From Raskinella chloraquaticus (SeqCode) (GTDB taxonomy: Bacteria; Pseudomonadota; Alphaproteobacteria; Rhizobiales; UBA4765), in the NCBI GenBank assembly GCA_002365175.1, contig DEZK01000017.1:1-5562 (forward strand): a stretch of 5,562 nt of DNA, given 5' to 3'. Position numbers and translations under genes: made by a program. Below, one piece after another: positions 1 to 5,562 of this stretch; position 1 is the stretch's first letter; the number at the start of each line of letters is the position of its first letter. Below the pieces are notes generated by a model, which did not search any database, was not told where the DNA came from, and saw nothing but the letters and a program-made list of their open reading frames with translations.

Positions 1-1546
1 GCGCATCGAGGTGCTGCGCGGGCCGCAAAGCGCGCTTTATGGATCGGACGCCATTGGCGGGGTGATCAACATCATCACCAAACGCGGGCGCGAAACGCCG
101 GAAGCGGCTTTCCAGATCGAGGGCGGGCGCTATGGCACGGTCAATGGCAGCGGCGCGGTGTCGGGTGCCTCGGGGCCGTGGTCCTACGCGCTGTCGGGCG
201 GGGCGCAACGCAGCGATGGCTTCTCGCGCTTTGGCTCGCGCATCCCGGCGCTGGAGGCGCAGTTTGGCCCTCTCGAGCGCGATGGTTTTGATCGCTTCGG
301 TGGCTATGGCCGCTTTGGTTATGATGCCAAGCAGGGGTTTCGACTTGATTTCGGCGCGCTGACGACAACGCTCAACAGTGCCTATGACGCTGCCTTCGGG
401 CGCTTTCCCGATACGCCATCCAGTCTGCGCCAGCGCCTGCACCAGGTCTATGGCAAGGCGGAACTCGACAGCTTCGATGGTGTTCTCACGCAGTCGCTGA
501 CAGCTTACGCCAACCGCACCGACCGCGCCTTTAACGACATCAGCTTTGATGGCACAGCGGCTGCGCGCACCACCTTCTTCACCACCAGCCGCTTTGTCGG
601 TGATCGGCTTGGTGTCGAGTATCAGGCACGGCTGAAACTGGCGCAGTTCGGATCATTGATCGCGGGTGCCAAGACGGAGCGGGAGGAATCGAGCGGTTCG
701 ACCCAGGATTTTCTGCCGCTGCAGGGAGCGATTATCCCCAGCCCCCCGGGCGGGCAGACGACGAACGCCGTCTTCGGCCTATGGCAGATACCGGTTGGTG
801 ATCGGCTCAACATATCGGTTGGCGGGCGCCTTGACGACGTGACGGGGGTTGGCTCGTTCGTGACATGGCGCACGACGGCGGCCTATTTCATCACCGAGAC
901 GGGAACCAAATTCCGCGCCAGCGCCGGCACGGGCGCCAAGGCGCCATCACTCTTCCAGCGGCTCGATCCGACGTTTGGCAATACGCGGCTGTCACCGGAG
1001 ACGAGTTTTTCGTTTGATGGCGGTGTTGATCAAGCTTTGCTTGACGGGCGGGTCAATCTTTCCGTCACCGGATTTTCCAACGAGTTTGAAAATCTCATCG
1101 ATTTTGATTTTGCCACCAACCGCTTCATCAACATCGCGCGCGCGCGCACCAACGGTGTCGAACTTGGCTTCGATGCCGAGATCATCGACCGCTATCTGCG
1201 GTTTAAAGCCGCCTACACCTATCTGTCCGCAATCGATACCGTGACAAGGCTGACCTTGGCGCGGCGCCCCAGCGATCTGGCGCGCTTTTCTGTCATCATC
1301 AAGCCAAGCGATGAACTGACTATCGAGCCATCGGTGCTGGTGGTGTCGCAGCGCTTCAACAGCCCAGGCGAGAGTGATCGGCTGGCGCCCTATGTCAGGC
1401 TTGATCTGCGCGCCGATTATCAGCTCGACAAGCATTGGAACATCTATGTGCGTGGCGATAACATCACCAACCGCCGCTATCAGGAAGTGCTCACCTACGG
1501 CGTGACGGGCGCGGCTTTCTATGCCGGGCTCAAGGGCAAATGGTGA
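1..1546 (+). CDS. btuB: TonB-dependent outer-membrane receptor, BtuB-like (5' truncated)
   Basis: This is an outer-membrane beta-barrel that would take up cobalamin or another corrinoid using TonB energy. The window opens inside the gene; the first full codon is at base 2, and 514 residues are visible before the TGA. The fragment begins in the plug domain with the classic RIEVLRGPQSALYG motif followed by AIGGVINIITKRG. The signal peptide, TonB box and first part of the plug, roughly 100 residues judging from E. coli BtuB, lie outside. The rest looks like barrel: alternating short strands rich in aromatic residues and glycine, a late DNITNRRYQE segment of the kind that ends these receptors, and a terminal strand FYAGLKGKW ending in an aromatic residue (Trp rather than the usual Phe). 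An internal GTG at base 11 is not the real start. The B12 assignment rests mainly on the downstream btuCDF-like genes and nearby cobP and cobO; a siderophore or haem receptor is less likely but not excluded by sequence alone. Confidence 0.85.
   Translation, partial: RIEVLRGPQSALYGSDAIGGVINIITKRGRETPEAAFQIEGGRYGTVNGSGAVSGASGPWSYALSGGAQRSDGFSRFGSRIPALEAQFGPLERDGFDRFGGYGRFGYDAKQGFRLDFGALTTTLNSAYDAAFGRFPDTPSSLRQRLHQVYGKAELDSFDGVLTQSLTAYANRTDRAFNDISFDGTAAARTTFFTTSRFVGDRLGVEYQARLKLAQFGSLIAGAKTEREESSGSTQDFLPLQGAIIPSPPGGQTTNAVFGLWQIPVGDRLNISVGGRLDDVTGVGSFVTWRTTAAYFITETGTKFRASAGTGAKAPSLFQRLDPTFGNTRLSPETSFSFDGGVDQALLDGRVNLSVTGFSNEFENLIDFDFATNRFINIARARTNGVELGFDAEIIDRYLRFKAAYTYLSAIDTVTRLTLARRPSDLARFSVIIKPSDELTIEPSVLVVSQRFNSPGESDRLAPYVRLDLRADYQLDKHWNIYVRGDNITNRRYQEVLTYGVTGAAFYAGLKGKW
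1532..1536 (+). promoter_or_regulatory. Probable ribosome binding site of btuC, inside the receptor gene
   Basis: AAGGG lies 3 bases before the ATG at 1540 and 6 bases before an in-frame GTG at 1543. The spacing favours GTG, which would give the common 4-base GTGA start/stop overlap with the receptor gene. The ATG would give a 7-base overlap. The two choices differ by one residue. Confidence 0.45.
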
Positions 1547-2547
1547 GGCGGGATTTTTCTCTGGCGCTGATCGCCGGAGCGGTTGTCGGCCTCTTCCTGA
1601 CGGCGCTGGCGGTGGGCCCGGTGACGATCCCGTTATCGCGCATCGCCGCCATTGCTCTGGGTGGCGGTAGTGAGGTCGAGCGGCTGATCATTATCGATCT
1701 GCGCCTGCCACGTGCGCTGCTGGCGCTGCTCATCGGCGGCAATCTCGGACTGGCAGGTGCCGCCTTGCAAGCGCTGTTGCGCAATTCTCTGGCGGCACCT
1801 GATCTGTTCGCTGCGCCACAGATGGCAAGCTTTGGCGCCGTGCTGGTCCTGATCAGCGGGGGTGCCGGCGCGCTGTCCTATTATCTGCCGGTGGCTGCCG
1901 TGCTGGGTGCGCTGATCTCGGTTGGTATCCTCATCGGCATTGCCGGCCGTCAGGCCAGCCTGTCGGTGCTGATCTTGTCAGGGTTCGGGCTTTCGGCAGC
2001 TTCAGCTGCTGCCACCGCGCTGGTGATGAGCCTGTCAGCGAACCCGTTCGCCATCCTCGAAATCGCCTTCTGGCTTATGGGTTCGCTGGAGGATCGCAGC
2101 TGGCGCCATGTGGCGATGGCTCTGCCCTTCATTGCGGCAGGGTCGCTGCTGCTGCTGGCGAGCGCGTCGCAGCTGCGCACGCTGGTGCTGGGAGAGGACG
2201 CGGCGCGCAGCCTTGGCGTCAACGTCAGCCTGCTGCGTACCACCATCATCGCCGGCACGGCGCTGGGCGTGGGTGGTGGTGTCGCGGTGGCGGGCACGAT
2301 TGGCTATGTCGGGCTCGTGGCCGCCCATCTGGTGCGGCCGATCTTTGGCTATGATCCCGGGCGCCTGCTGGTGCCAAGTGCGCTGGCGGGCGCCGGGCTC
2401 CTCCTTGCAGCCGACATTGTGGCGCGTCTGATCCCGACGCAAACCGACATCAAGGTTGGGATTATTACCTCTCTCATCGGCGCGCCGTTTCTGATTGCTG
2501 CGATTATCCGCGAGCGCCGTGTGCTTGGTGCGGGAGAGGGCGTATGA
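1540..2547 (+). CDS. btuC: FecCD-type ABC transporter permease, probable corrinoid permease BtuC
   Basis: This is the inner-membrane subunit that, as a dimer with BtuD, moves corrinoid from BtuF into the cytoplasm. The 335 residues are a normal length for the FecCD family and are strongly hydrophobic throughout, consistent with about ten membrane helices, the first at roughly residues 7-26. Family landmarks are RLPR at 55-58, GAALQALLRN at about 73-82, WLMGSL at 178-183, the cytoplasmic GEDAARSLGV segment at 218-227 that contacts the ATPase, GYVGLVAAHLVRP at 255-267, and a C-terminal KVGIITSLIGAPF. Two signature positions deviate: RNSLA where the family usually has RNPLA, and VAAH where it usually has V-x-P-H. 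The start overlaps the receptor stop by 7 bases (ATG 1540) or 4 bases (GTG 1543, better spaced from AAGGG), and the stop overlaps btuD. Siderophore and haem permeases share this fold, so the substrate is inferred from context. Confidence 0.88.
   Translation: MVRRDFSLALIAGAVVGLFLTALAVGPVTIPLSRIAAIALGGGSEVERLIIIDLRLPRALLALLIGGNLGLAGAALQALLRNSLAAPDLFAAPQMASFGAVLVLISGGAGALSYYLPVAAVLGALISVGILIGIAGRQASLSVLILSGFGLSAASAAATALVMSLSANPFAILEIAFWLMGSLEDRSWRHVAMALPFIAAGSLLLLASASQLRTLVLGEDAARSLGVNVSLLRTTIIAGTALGVGGGVAVAGTIGYVGLVAAHLVRPIFGYDPGRLLVPSALAGAGLLLAADIVARLIPTQTDIKVGIITSLIGAPFLIAAIIRERRVLGAGEGV
2533..2540 (+). promoter_or_regulatory. Ribosome binding site of btuD
   Basis: The purine run GGAGAGGG lies directly before the btuD ATG at 2544, with GGAG 7 bases upstream. 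It is the best Shine-Dalgarno sequence I see in the window. It lies inside the last codons of btuC and supports the ATGA-overlap start of btuD. Confidence 0.6.
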
Positions 2548-3317
2548 CCGGCCTCAGCGTTGACCATCTCTCACTGACGTTCGGCAGCCGCCTCATCCTC
2601 GATGATGTGTCGCTGTCGGCTACACCCGGGGAGCTGGTTGCGCTCGTTGGTCCAAACGGCGCCGGCAAGACGTCGCTTCTGCGCTCCATCGTCGGTCTTG
2701 TCGAGGCAAGCGGTGTCATCACGCTTGGTGATCAGCAGGCGTCGCGATTAAGCGCTAATCAGCGGGCGCGTCGTCTGGGCTATCTGCCGCAAGGCCATGC
2801 CCTGCACTGGCCGATACCGGTGCGCGATGTGGTGGCGCTCGGGCGCTATCCGCTGGGCGTGCGCGACCCGGCCCGGCTGTCGGCTGTGGACCAGGCAGCC
2901 GTCGATGCAGCGCTGCAAGCAACCGACACGACGCAGTTTCGCGAGCGTTCGGCGATGGCCCTGTCGGGTGGCGAGCGGGCGCGGGTGGCGCTTGCCCGCG
3001 TGCTGGCCCTTGAAGCCCCGATCCTGCTTGCCGACGAGCCTACCGCCTCGCTTGACCCGCGCCATCAGATCGAGGTGATGGAATGTCTGGCCAATATTGC
3101 GCGCGGCGGCGCTGTTGTCATCGTCATCACCCATGATCTGCTACTCGCCTCGCGCTATTGCGACCGCGTGATCGTCATGGCGCAGGGTAGAATTCATGCC
3201 GATGGCGCGCCGCAGACGGCGCTGGCGGCCACAGTCTTGAGCGACGTCTTCCGCGTATCACCGGCGATCTTTGTTCATGAGGGGCGCACGCTTGCCGTGC
3301 CGTGGCGGACGGTGTGA
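2544..3317 (+). CDS. btuD: ABC transporter ATP-binding protein, probable corrinoid importer ATPase BtuD
   Basis: This is the cytoplasmic ATPase that powers the BtuC permease. All nucleotide-binding motifs are intact in the 257 residues: Walker A GPNGAGKTS at 36-44, Q-loop Gln83 in YLPQG, signature LSGGERARVALAR at 140-152, Walker B ILLADEP at 160-166 with catalytic Glu165, D-loop SLD at 169-171, and the switch His197 in VITHD. The HWPIPVRDVVALGRYP stretch at 88-103 is the form seen in ATPases that pair with FecCD permeases (BtuD, FepC, HmuV). The ATG shares an ATGA overlap with the btuC stop and has a good ribosome binding site, and its TGA overlaps the btuF ATG by one base, so expression is probably coupled to both. 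No damage is seen. As with btuC, substrate specificity is from context. Confidence 0.9.
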   Translation: MTGLSVDHLSLTFGSRLILDDVSLSATPGELVALVGPNGAGKTSLLRSIVGLVEASGVITLGDQQASRLSANQRARRLGYLPQGHALHWPIPVRDVVALGRYPLGVRDPARLSAVDQAAVDAALQATDTTQFRERSAMALSGGERARVALARVLALEAPILLADEPTASLDPRHQIEVMECLANIARGGAVVIVITHDLLLASRYCDRVIVMAQGRIHADGAPQTALAATVLSDVFRVSPAIFVHEGRTLAVPWRTV

Positions 3318-4177
3318 TGCGTCACCTGCTGGCAATTGCGGTTTACCTTATGGTGGTTGGCGGCCCATCGCACGCCAAACCGCGCGCCGTGTCGCTCAAT
3401 GTGTGCACGGATCAATTGCTGATTGATCTTGCCGATCCCGAGCAGATCCTTGGCGTCAGTACCTTCGCCCGTGACCCGAACCTGTCTTGGGTCGCGGCGC
3501 GGGCTGATGCTTACGTGGCGGTTGCTGCGGCTGAGGATGTCGTCAGCCGTGCTCCTGATGTGGTGCTGGCGGGTGTCTTCAACAAGATCGCGACGAGGCA
3601 GGTCCTGGCTGCAAATGGTCTGCGCGTCGAGGCTTTCGCGCTCGCCGATGATTTTGCTGGCGTGAGAGACGCGATCGCACGGGTTGGCTTGCTGTTGCAG
3701 CAGGAGGAGCGGGCGGCCCGGCGTATCGCGGCGCTCGATCACGCGCTTGCACGCCTGCGGCAGGCCGCCTCAGCGCGGGCCCTGCGCATTTTGCCCCTGC
3801 AGCGCCGCGGCTGGGTGTCGGGCAGTGATACGCTGACCTCGGCATTGCTGGCTGAGGCGGGGCTGGTCAATATTGCAGCCGAGCTTGGGCTTTACGCTGG
3901 CGGTCAGGTGGGGCTTGAGCGGCTTATCGCGCTCCAGCCGGACCTTATTCTGGGCTCGCGCGAGGAGACCTATGGCGAGGATCAGGGCAGCGCCCTTCTG
4001 CTTCATCCGGCATTGCGGGCGCGGGTTCCGGCGGAGAGATGGATCTATATTCCAGGCCGCCTCACCGTGTGCGGCGGGCCGGGGCTGGTCGAGGCCATCG
4101 ACGTGTTGATTGAGCAATTGGTACGGCTCAAGGCCGAGGCGCCATCGCTTAAAATTCAACCCCACGCTGGGCCTTGA
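3317..4177 (+). CDS. btuF: Periplasmic corrinoid-binding protein, BtuF-like
   Basis: This is the periplasmic protein that would capture corrinoid and hand it to BtuCD. I chose the ATG at 3317 (286 residues, 1-base overlap with the btuD TGA) because it starts directly with a signal peptide: Met-Arg-His, a hydrophobic core, and a likely cut after SHA at residue 20. An in-frame GTG at 3302 would add five residues ahead of it and has no ribosome binding site. The two-lobe class III fold is recognisable: RAVSLNVCTDQLL at 23-35, AAEDVVSRAPDVVLAG at 71-86, and GLERLIALQPDLILGS at 199-214. Glu73 and Glu201 align with the two glutamates by which E. coli BtuF docks on BtuC. The only cysteines are Cys30 and Cys252 (in TVCGGPG), not the E. 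coli disulfide positions. The last 29 bases run antisense to the end of cobO. A different metal-chelate ligand is possible, but the neighbours favour corrinoid. Confidence 0.82.
   Translation: MRHLLAIAVYLMVVGGPSHAKPRAVSLNVCTDQLLIDLADPEQILGVSTFARDPNLSWVAARADAYVAVAAAEDVVSRAPDVVLAGVFNKIATRQVLAANGLRVEAFALADDFAGVRDAIARVGLLLQQEERAARRIAALDHALARLRQAASARALRILPLQRRGWVSGSDTLTSALLAEAGLVNIAAELGLYAGGQVGLERLIALQPDLILGSREETYGEDQGSALLLHPALRARVPAERWIYIPGRLTVCGGPGLVEAIDVLIEQLVRLKAEAPSLKIQPHAGP
4149..4177. other. Tail-to-tail antisense overlap of btuF and cobO
   Basis: The last nine codons and stop region of btuF on the plus strand and those of cobO on the minus strand occupy the same bases. Read plus, the DNA encodes BtuF ending KIQPHAGP; read minus, it encodes CobO ending KAQRGVEF, the usual conserved CobO terminus. 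There is no spacer for an intergenic terminator. Confidence 0.9.
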
Positions 4178-4760
4178 TGCCGGCGTGAAAAGGATGTTTG
4201 ACCTCGCGCATTTCCGTCACGAGATCAGCAGCCGCGCACAAGGCTTCAGGCGCACCGCGCCCGGTTGCCACCACATGCGTCCTCGCCGGGCGTTTGGTTG
4301 CAAGGAATGACACCACCTCATCCTCCGGCAGATAGCGGTAGGAGAGCATGATGTTGATTTCATCGAGGAGAACGAGTGACAATCTGCCGCTTGAAATCAT
4401 CGCTTTCGCCTCTTCCCAGCCGGCGCGGGCGCGGGCGGTGTCAGCCTCGCGGTCCTGCGTGTCCCAGGTAAAACCATCGCCCGCGATGGAATGAGTGACG
4501 AGATCACTGAAACGCTCAAAGAAACGCGCTTCGCCGGTGATCCATTTCTTCGACTTGCCGAACTGGACGATGCCGACCGGCAGGTTCCATCCCAGATTGC
4601 GGATCACGAGACCGAAGCCGGACGTGCTCTTGCCCTTGCCATCCCCGGTATTGACGATGAGCAGGCTCTTTTCCTCAGTGGCAGCACTGATGCGGGCATC
4701 CTGTTCAGCCTTGAGCGCTTTCATTGCCTCGCGATGGTTGTCATTCGAGATGTCGTTCAT
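4149..4760 (-). CDS. cobO: Corrinoid adenosyltransferase (cob(I)yrinic acid a,c-diamide adenosyltransferase), CobO/BtuR family
   Basis: This cytoplasmic enzyme transfers the 5'-deoxyadenosyl group of ATP to the reduced cobalt of cob(I)yrinic acid diamide, cobinamide or cobalamin, forming the coenzyme's Co-C bond. The 203 residues match the family length. Visible family features are a charged N-terminal segment (about 1-31), the P-loop TGDGKGKST at 38-46, VQFGKSKKW at 65-73, GDGFTWDTQDREAD at 94-107, the Walker B-like LLDEIN at 131-136, TGRGAPEAL at 166-174, and the C-terminal HPFHAGIKAQRGVEF at 189-203. All are typical of CobO/BtuR and unlike the PduO or EutT adenosyltransferases. The ATG forms a 4-base ATGA overlap with the cobP stop and has no strong ribosome binding site, so translation probably depends on ribosomes finishing cobP. 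Its end overlaps btuF on the opposite strand. It would adenosylate corrinoid imported by the btu system. Confidence 0.95.
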   Translation of the reverse strand: MNDISNDNHREAMKALKAEQDARISAATEEKSLLIVNTGDGKGKSTSGFGLVIRNLGWNLPVGIVQFGKSKKWITGEARFFERFSDLVTHSIAGDGFTWDTQDREADTARARAGWEEAKAMISSGRLSLVLLDEINIMLSYRYLPEDEVVSFLATKRPARTHVVATGRGAPEALCAAADLVTEMREVKHPFHAGIKAQRGVEF

Positions 4761-5311
4761 GGCAGGGCGCTTTCAGGCGATTTGAGAATGAGGGGCAGTC
4801 CGGCTGCCAGGAACATAACGCTTTGGGCGCTGCGCGCCATGGCCTGATTGAGGCGGCCCTGCATATCGCGGAAGCGGCGTCCCACTGGTGTTTCCGGCAC
4901 CAGGCCCAGACCAACCTCGTTGGCGATCAGGATGATCGGGCCGGTGAGGGAGTTCAGCGCGCCTGCCAAACGCAAGGTTTCGATGTCGGGATCGCTGTTC
5001 ACGCCCATCAGATTGGCAAGCCACAGCGTCAGGCAGTCAACGAGCAGCACGCGTTCCGGGCTCGCTTGCCTGGCAAGGACAGCCACGAGATCGAGCCGCT
5101 CCTCGATGGTTGTCCATTGTCCGCCGCGCTCGGCGCGATGGCGGGCGATGCGGTCTGCCATCTCATCATCCCCCGCCCAGCCGGTTGCGACGTAAACCGG
5201 AGAGAACCCGCTTTGTTCAGCCAGCCGCAGGCCATATCCTGTCTTGCCCGAGCGAGCGCCGCCGAGAAGGAGGGTGACAGGCGCTAAAGAGGCGGCCACC
5301 TGCTCAGGCAT
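4757..5311 (-). CDS. cobP: Bifunctional adenosylcobinamide kinase / adenosylcobinamide-phosphate guanylyltransferase
   Basis: This cytoplasmic enzyme (CobP in the aerobic nomenclature, CobU in Salmonella) phosphorylates adenosylcobinamide and then converts it to GDP-cobinamide, the substrate for lower-ligand attachment. With the ATG at 5311 it has 184 residues, close to the family norm. Motifs are P-loop GGARSGKT at 17-24, YVATGWAGDDEMADRIARH at 40-58, where His58 aligns with the guanylylated His46 of Salmonella CobU, DCLTLWLAN at 92-100, NEVGLGLVPE at 131-140, and FRDMQGRLNQ at 147-156. In-frame ATGs at 5338 and 5386 would add 9 or 25 residues with no family resemblance and lie deep inside the upstream gene, so I prefer 5311. 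That start overlaps the preceding stop by 8 bases; a purine run (GAGAAGG) lies some 18 bases upstream, too far for an ordinary site. It is coupled to cobO by an ATGA overlap. All catalytic features look intact. Confidence 0.94.
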   Translation of the reverse strand: MPEQVAASLAPVTLLLGGARSGKTGYGLRLAEQSGFSPVYVATGWAGDDEMADRIARHRAERGGQWTTIEERLDLVAVLARQASPERVLLVDCLTLWLANLMGVNSDPDIETLRLAGALNSLTGPIILIANEVGLGLVPETPVGRRFRDMQGRLNQAMARSAQSVMFLAAGLPLILKSPESALP

Positions 5312-5562
5312 AGGCGTAGCGGCTGATCGCCTTCTCATCCCAGGCAAGGCCGATTCCTGGCGCGGTCGAGAGAACAGCCCTACCATCGTGGATTTTCAGC
5401 GGCTCAGACAGGATGGCATTCGCCCAGTCGACATATTCCAGCAGATGTGCGGTTGGCGTTGCCGCCATCAGATGGGCGCTCACCTCGGGAAAGAGATGCG
5501 AGGACATGGGTATGTCATGGGCGTAGGCAAGGGCAGCGGCGCGCTGCCAGCCGGTGATGCCG
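5304..5562 (-). CDS. Enolase-superfamily enzyme, mandelate racemase-like (C-terminal part only)
   Basis: Only the last 85 residues are in the window; the gene continues past the right edge. They read GITGWQRAAALAYA, then MSSHLFPEVSAHLMAATPTAH, then LLEYVDWANAIL and a short C-terminal strand region ending RYAYA. This matches the end of mandelate racemase closely from memory: GVTGW, [24 protein letters not shown], and a PG(I/V)G-x-x-W-x-EK-x-I motif near the end. The residues equivalent to the racemase catalytic base His297 (in SSHLF) and substrate-binding Glu317 (in HLLE) are both present at the same spacing, which places it in the mandelate racemase subgroup of acid-sugar or hydroxy-acid racemases and dehydratases. 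The lysine pair and metal ligands lie outside, so the true substrate cannot be told. Its TGA overlaps the cobP ATG by 8 bases, suggesting a shared transcript despite no known link to B12. Confidence 0.85.
   Translation of the reverse strand, partial: GITGWQRAAALAYAHDIPMSSHLFPEVSAHLMAATPTAHLLEYVDWANAILSEPLKIHDGRAVLSTAPGIGLAWDEKAISRYAYA

Noticed and set aside
1135..1147. Alternating CG run of 13 bases
   Set aside because: It encodes the receptor residues Ile-Ala-Arg-Ala-Arg-Thr in frame with ordinary GC-rich codon use; too short to claim Z-DNA or phase-variable slippage.
992..1435. 147-codon open frame on the minus strand within the receptor gene
   Set aside because: It is antisense to a well-supported receptor barrel region, has no recognisable domain or ribosome binding site, and long antisense frames are expected in GC-rich coding DNA.
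1..4177. Alternative reading as a siderophore or haem uptake operon
   Set aside because: The same protein families serve those substrates, but no siderophore or haem gene is nearby, whereas two dedicated corrinoid enzymes abut the operon. Kept as an uncertainty, not as the main call.
4163..4187. Imperfect hairpin CACGC...GCGTG with an inner GGC/GCC pair at the convergence point, as a possible shared terminator
   Set aside because: The stem is short and bulged, no clear T run follows on the plus strand, and only a weak TTTT follows on the minus strand. It lies within coding sequence whose conservation in CobO explains the bases.
4491..5287. Plus-strand open frames of 96-187 codons opposite cobP and cobO
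   Set aside because: They are shadows of two strongly conserved minus-strand enzymes, and their translations show no family motifs.
5312..5386. Longer CobP with an extra N-terminal segment starting at 5386 or 5338
   Set aside because: The added residues resemble no CobU/CobP N-terminus and would extend the overlap with the upstream racemase-like gene to about 35-83 bases; the P-loop normally sits close to the N-terminus.
1..5562. Cobalamin riboswitch, tRNA, CRISPR, insertion sequence or attachment site
   Set aside because: There is no intergenic space for a leader RNA, and I found no B12-box-like leader, repeat array, transposase or terminal repeats. A riboswitch, if present, would be upstream of the receptor gene or of the racemase-like gene, both outside the window.

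Overview
The window is GC-rich and gene-dense. It comes from a Gram-negative bacterium, because it encodes a TonB-dependent outer-membrane receptor and a periplasmic binding protein. Protein style and the CobO/CobP-type cobalamin genes suggest an alphaproteobacterium, perhaps Hyphomicrobiales (Rhizobiales); this is inference, and no rRNA or other marker is present to confirm it. Every base lies in a gene, and every neighbouring pair of genes overlaps.

Bases 1-4177, plus strand, hold a corrinoid (vitamin B12) uptake operon. It starts with a BtuB-like receptor cut by the left window edge, followed by a FecCD-type permease (BtuC), an ABC ATPase (BtuD) and a periplasmic binding protein (BtuF). 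Adjacent genes overlap by 1 to 7 bases, so the whole outer-membrane-to-cytoplasm route appears to be made from one translationally coupled message. Any promoter or cobalamin riboswitch would lie left of the window.

Bases 4149-5562, minus strand, hold a convergent operon. Read in its own direction it is the C-terminal end of an enolase-superfamily, mandelate-racemase-like enzyme (cut by the right edge), then CobP/CobU (cobinamide kinase and guanylyltransferase), then CobO (corrinoid adenosyltransferase). The junctions overlap by 8 and 4 bases.

The two operons meet tail to tail with a 29-base antisense overlap of btuF and cobO. Functionally, imported corrinoid would be adenosylated by CobO, and cobinamide-type precursors would be phosphorylated and GMP-activated by CobP, giving an import and salvage module. 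The parts that fit this theme least are the racemase-like gene coupled to cobP and the unusual cysteine pair in BtuF. I see no mobile element, CRISPR array, RNA gene or clearly new system.
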